From H111-94 sp034436045 (GTDB lineage: Bacteria; Chloroflexota; Ktedonobacteria; Ktedonobacterales; Ktedonobacteraceae), in assembly GCA_034436045.1 (NCBI GenBank), contig DAOTVZ010000099.1, positions 1 through 7,648 on the forward strand: a stretch of 7,648 bases of DNA, written 5' to 3'. Below, piece by piece: positions 4,984 to 7,648 of this stretch (positions within the stretch are counted from its first letter, which is position 1; the number at the start of each line of letters is the position of its first letter). The notes under the pieces were generated by a model, which was not told the origin of the DNA, did not search any database, and worked only from the letters and a program-made list of their open reading frames with translations. The translations under genes and the position numbers were made by a program.

Positions 4984-5826
4984 ATGAAGCTTCCCGTTCG
5001 CCGTGTGAGAATCCTCGTCGCCCTCTCTTCTATCCTGCTGATGGCCCTCGTTGTACTGGCGAGCCTCAATTGGTGGCAACCGGCAATCAGCAAGGCATTT
5101 CACCTGAATCATTTCGCACATCCTGTACATATTGCTTCCATCGTCTTCACTCATTCACTCCACACAAGTGAGCAAAAAGTGAGTATCATGCCTTTGGGAG
5201 ACTCTATCACCTACGGCGCAAACTCGACGAAGTATGGCGGCTATCGCGTCTGGCTCTGGCAGGAGAGCGTCGCGGCAGGCTGGAAGATCCGCTTCGTCGG
5301 CTCACAGTCGAGCGGGCCAGCCTCGTTGCCCGATAAAGCTAACGAAGGGCACCCAGGCTGGCGCATCGACCAGCTTTCTGCGCACATCACGGGCTGGCTC
5401 GACACCTACCAGCCCCAGATTATCCTGCTGCACATCGGCACCAACGATATTATTCAGGGCTATAGCGTCGCTACAGCGATTGCGCGCCTCAATACGCTGG
5501 TCGATCAGATCACCACCATCGAGCCAGACACGACGCTGATCGTGGCACAGATCACGCCCCTGGGCAACCCCACGCTCAACGCGAAGGTGCGCCTCTACAA
5601 CCACGACCTGCTGGCCTTGATGCAACGGAAAAAGGCTATAGGAAAGCATATCATCGTGGTGGACATGTATGACGCCGTGCCACTTAGCGACATCACCGAC
5701 CATATTCATCCCAACGACGCCGGTTACAAGCTCATGGCACATGTCTGGTATAACGCGCTGGCGCAACTGTTTACTGCCACGCCGACTCCCGCTATATCTC
5801 TTCACAACTCACAGCATGTATCATAG
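4984..5826 (+). CDS. Membrane-anchored SGNH/GDSL hydrolase, CE3-esterase-like
   Basis: A 280-aa protein. Residues 1-8 are basic and residues 9-29 are hydrophobic, a signal anchor or uncleaved signal peptide, so the enzyme acts outside the membrane. The SGNH fold follows at about 66-263. Block I is MPLGDSITYG with nucleophile S74. Block II is the EGHPGWRIDQL segment, with G122 or G125 for the oxyanion hole. Block III is HIGTND with N154. Block V is TDHIHPNDAGY with D239 and H242. The GHPGWRI and HIGTND spacing resembles carbohydrate esterase family 3 (acetylxylan esterases), so deacetylation of a polysaccharide is a fair guess, but lipase or other esterase activity is possible. The start ATG has GAGG six bases upstream. 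The catalytic half is more GC-rich than the N-terminus. Confidence 0.92.
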   Translation: MKLPVRRVRILVALSSILLMALVVLASLNWWQPAISKAFHLNHFAHPVHIASIVFTHSLHTSEQKVSIMPLGDSITYGANSTKYGGYRVWLWQESVAAGWKIRFVGSQSSGPASLPDKANEGHPGWRIDQLSAHITGWLDTYQPQIILLHIGTNDIIQGYSVATAIARLNTLVDQITTIEPDTTLIVAQITPLGNPTLNAKVRLYNHDLLALMQRKKAIGKHIIVVDMYDAVPLSDITDHIHPNDAGYKLMAHVWYNALAQLFTATPTPAISLHNSQHVS

Positions 5827-5842
5827 GCATGGGATTGAAAAG

Positions 5843-5872
5843 TACCGCATTACTTCCTCTCGGCGGTATTTT
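5843..5872 (+). terminator. Possible terminator of the SGNH hydrolase gene
   Basis: TACCGC (5843-5848) pairs with GCGGTA (5863-5868) around a 14-nt loop, followed by TTTT (5869-5872). It lies 16 bases after the stop codon and overlaps the 3' end of the convergent gene. The stem is short and the loop large, so confidence is moderate. Confidence 0.4.
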
Positions 5873-7100
5873 CCAGTGAGGAGAGCGCCTCTAGCAGTTC
5901 GCGCAGGAAGAGTTCGGCATCGGTAACGAGTCCGGCGGCCTGGAAGGTGCCGCGATCTGCCAGCTTTGTGACTACCGCCGGGTTGATGTCTACTACGACA
6001 GTGCGCACAGTGGCTGGTAGCAGGTTGCCGGTAGCGATGGCATGCAGCATTGAAGCCACCATAATCGCCATCTCGACGCCCTTCAACTCCTGACGCATGC
6101 GCCGTTGGGCCTCCTGCATATCGTCGATAACCCCCGGCATCGGGCCATCGTCGCGGATGGAACCGGCCAGCACCATCGGCACATTGCGCTTGATAGCTTC
6201 GTAGGTGATGCCATCCTTGAGTAGACCCGCCTCAATAGCCTTCTCCAGCGAACCAACAGCGCGAATGGCGTTGATAGCACGCAGGTGATTACGATGTCCA
6301 CCCTCGACCTGCTCACCGGTACGCAGATCGACGCCGAGCGAGGTACCGAAGAGGGCCGATTCAACGTCGTGCGTGATGATGGCATTACCGCCAAAAATAA
6401 CCTGCACATAGCCACGCCGCAACAGCTCAGCCACGTAGCGGCCTGCGCCGGTATGGATCACCGCCGGCCCTAGCACGAACAGGATTTTGCCGCCATGAGC
6501 GCGCGTCTCCCTCATCTGACGTGCGATCTCGTGAATCGCCAGCACTTTGGCCCTTTCAGAGGAGACGTTGCTCTGCATAAAGGCAAAGGCTTCTCGCTCG
6601 CGTCCCCGCTCAAAGGGCTGCACGCGGATTCCACTATGCCCGATAACCACCTGCTCGCCGACCTTTACCTCGTGCATAGGCTTACAATAGGCACGCCGGT
6701 GTTCGTAGTCAATGACAATAGCCACATCCATCTCGATATCTTCGACAGGGACCCACTGGCCGTGCAAGCGCACCTTTGTCGGCAGGTTGGTGGTTGAGTA
6801 AAAGCGCGGCGGTAAGACACCATCCTGCTCAACCTGGGCCGTGCGCACGTCGTCGGCATCTACAAGAACCGCCCCATATTGCTGTAGTTCGGAAAGAATA
6901 CGCTCCAACGTCTCTTCATCCGGTGCCTCAACCCGCATGCGCGCGTAGCTCGCATCGGTTTTATGCAAACCAATACGCATATCCTCAACCGTGAAATTGC
7001 CCCCACGATCCATGATCGTATCCCAGACACGCGGTAATGTCCACGAATCGATAATATGACCGCTTAGCTCAATTACCTCATGAACTGTGTATGTAGTCAT
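5850..7100 (-). CDS. Ornithine cyclodeaminase, TIGR00300 (LOR/SDH domain) family
   Basis: A 416-aa cytosolic enzyme resembling the TIGR00300 LOR/SDH conserved domain. That domain is found in archaeal ornithine cyclodeaminase and as the C-terminal half of cyanobacterial AgrE/ArgZ. Members convert ornithine to proline and ammonia using bound NAD. The N-terminal beta-alpha part (about 5-100) includes SGHIIDSWTLPRVWD and the GGNFxVEDMRIG region. A long central domain includes FYSTTNLPTKVRLHGQWVPV and the GHSGIRVQP motif. A Rossmann-like C-terminal half contains VLGPAVIHTGAG and VIFGGNAIITHDVE. The arginine dihydrolase (GME) domain of AgrE is absent, so this is the stand-alone form. I chose the ATG at 7100 because the predicted transcript starts near 7148. 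An ATG at 7121 (in-frame, seven residues longer) is possible, while a 488-aa start at 7316 would lie upstream of the promoter. Confidence 0.88.
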   Translation of the reverse strand: MTTYTVHEVIELSGHIIDSWTLPRVWDTIMDRGGNFTVEDMRIGLHKTDASYARMRVEAPDEETLERILSELQQYGAVLVDADDVRTAQVEQDGVLPPRFYSTTNLPTKVRLHGQWVPVEDIEMDVAIVIDYEHRRAYCKPMHEVKVGEQVVIGHSGIRVQPFERGREREAFAFMQSNVSSERAKVLAIHEIARQMRETRAHGGKILFVLGPAVIHTGAGRYVAELLRRGYVQVIFGGNAIITHDVESALFGTSLGVDLRTGEQVEGGHRNHLRAINAIRAVGSLEKAIEAGLLKDGITYEAIKRNVPMVLAGSIRDDGPMPGVIDDMQEAQRRMRQELKGVEMAIMVASMLHAIATGNLLPATVRTVVVDINPAVVTKLADRGTFQAAGLVTDAELFLRELLEALSSLENTAERK

Positions 7101-7154
7101 AAGAAACTCTCTTTTCACCATATAAAATTCTTGAAATAAAGGTTGGCTGCCCTT

Positions 7155-7184
7155 AGTGTAGTCCTCCCATGCGCTCGCTGTCAA
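7155..7184 (-). promoter_or_regulatory. Promoter of the ornithine cyclodeaminase gene
   Basis: On the minus strand, TTGACA (7184-7179, perfect), 18-bp spacer, TACACT (7160-7155, four of six). It predicts a start near 7148 and a leader of about 48 nt, which rules out starts further upstream such as 7316. A weak AAGAGAG ribosome binding site precedes the ATG. The gene therefore does not depend on the rRNA promoter, which is cut off by the terminator at 7341. Confidence 0.62.
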
Positions 7185-7340
7185 TCTCAGGCCCTTTCGC
7201 CGGTGAACGTCACATTTTTGTATGAGGCGTAGGAAGCAAAACGATGCCTTGCGCTCGCGCCACCTCTGATGGAGAAATCCAACACCCATCACTTCTGGGA
7301 CAGTGCAACCTTGCATTTATGCCCGAAGAAGCAAAAGCAC

Positions 7341-7380
7341 AAAAAAAGCCCCGCGTTCTACAATGGAACGTGGGGCTTTA
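7341..7380 (-). terminator. Terminator of the 23S rRNA transcript
   Basis: On the minus strand a strong GC-rich stem (AAAGCCCC.CGTTC arm at 7367-7380 with 7345-7358 and a short loop) is followed by a run of seven T (7347-7341). It lies about 155 bp after the 23S 3' end and would stop readthrough into the ornithine cyclodeaminase gene. On the plus strand the T run is poor. Confidence 0.85.
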
Positions 7381-7534
7381 ATTAGTGTGGAATTGCAACC
7401 GCAATAAGCATAATTACCTCAATTTTGCCGTCCCGCCAGCCGTCAACGATGCAATAATGACATATAACAGCAGTATAATTAGGACCTTTTCAGATACGGC
7501 TGTGATCTACAGTACGGATAGCTCATCTTGCGAG
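7381..7534 (-). other. 23S 3' flank without a 5S rRNA or tRNA
   Basis: The 154 nt between the 23S 3' end and the terminator hold no 5S-like sequence on either strand and no tRNA. The only structure I see is a small hairpin (ATTGC/GCAAT, 7392-7405). The stretch is probably a trailer removed during rRNA maturation. Confidence 0.6.
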
Positions 7535-7648
7535 AAGAAACAAGCCGTTCGATCATTAGGGCCGCTTGGCTACACCTGTTACCAGGCGTCCACCTGCGGT
7601 CTATCTACCAGGTCGTCTCCCTGGGATCTTCATCTCTTCACAAGATGG
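7535..7648 (-). rRNA. 23S rRNA, 3' end (partial)
   Basis: The minus strand ends with the conserved domain VI sequence. CTAATGATCG followed by AACGGCTTGT corresponds to the E. coli 23S 3' end (CTAATGAACC, then GAGGCTTAAC). Before it, GGCCGCAG-like and GGTGGACGCC-type segments match the helix that ends bacterial 23S. The mature 3' end is placed near 7535 by that comparison. The rest of the gene lies beyond the window. Confidence 0.88.

Noticed and set aside
5302..5805. Minus-strand 167-codon frame opposite the SGNH hydrolase
   Set aside because: It mirrors the GC-rich hydrolase sequence; all SGNH blocks are on the plus strand.
7101..7316. N-terminal extension of the ornithine cyclodeaminase to 488 residues
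   Set aside because: The extension contains the gene's own promoter (7155-7184), has no family similarity, and lacks a ribosome binding site.

Overview
The window looks like chromosomal DNA from a Chloroflexota bacterium, most likely a Ktedonobacteria-type lineage. This is an inference from a T-box-controlled leuS, the truncated 3' end of a 23S rRNA gene, a TIGR00300-family ornithine cyclodeaminase, and a regulator remnant of a kind I associate with that group. No 16S sequence is present to prove it.

Left end (1-830, all minus strand): a tRNA-Ala(CGC) gene with a good promoter, then a second promoter, then a long leader ending at the first 38 codons of leucyl-tRNA synthetase (leuS), which runs off the window. 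The leader is a canonical Leu-specific T-box riboswitch: Stem I with the AGTA (GA) motif, the AGAGAG and GGTTGGTG apical elements and a CUC specifier; a T-box antiterminator; and a terminator. The striking point is that a complete tRNA-Ala(GGC) gene sits inside this riboswitch, between Stem I and the antiterminator. It is flanked by two nested complementary arms that put the tRNA in the loop of what may be Stem III. I find no separate promoter directly upstream of this tRNA, so tRNA and riboswitch may share one transcript.

Middle (1200-4533): mostly unrecognised small genes in AT-rich spacers. They are a 151-aa protein resembling a stand-alone OmpR-type winged helix; a 193-aa secreted protein with six cysteines, preceded by a possible 28-codon leader ORF; a 150-aa hypothetical with a strong promoter; a cysteine hydrolase of the isochorismatase family (minus strand); and a 200-aa four-helix membrane protein. 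They show no obvious shared pathway.

Right part (4534-7648): a gene-poor spacer with a tiny ORF and the 5' stump of a YafY/WYL-type regulator. This leads into a membrane-anchored SGNH hydrolase resembling CE3 esterases. A convergent minus-strand gene encodes a stand-alone LOR/SDH-domain ornithine cyclodeaminase with its own promoter. The window ends with the 3' end of a 23S rRNA gene (minus strand), followed by a strong terminator and no 5S rRNA gene in between.
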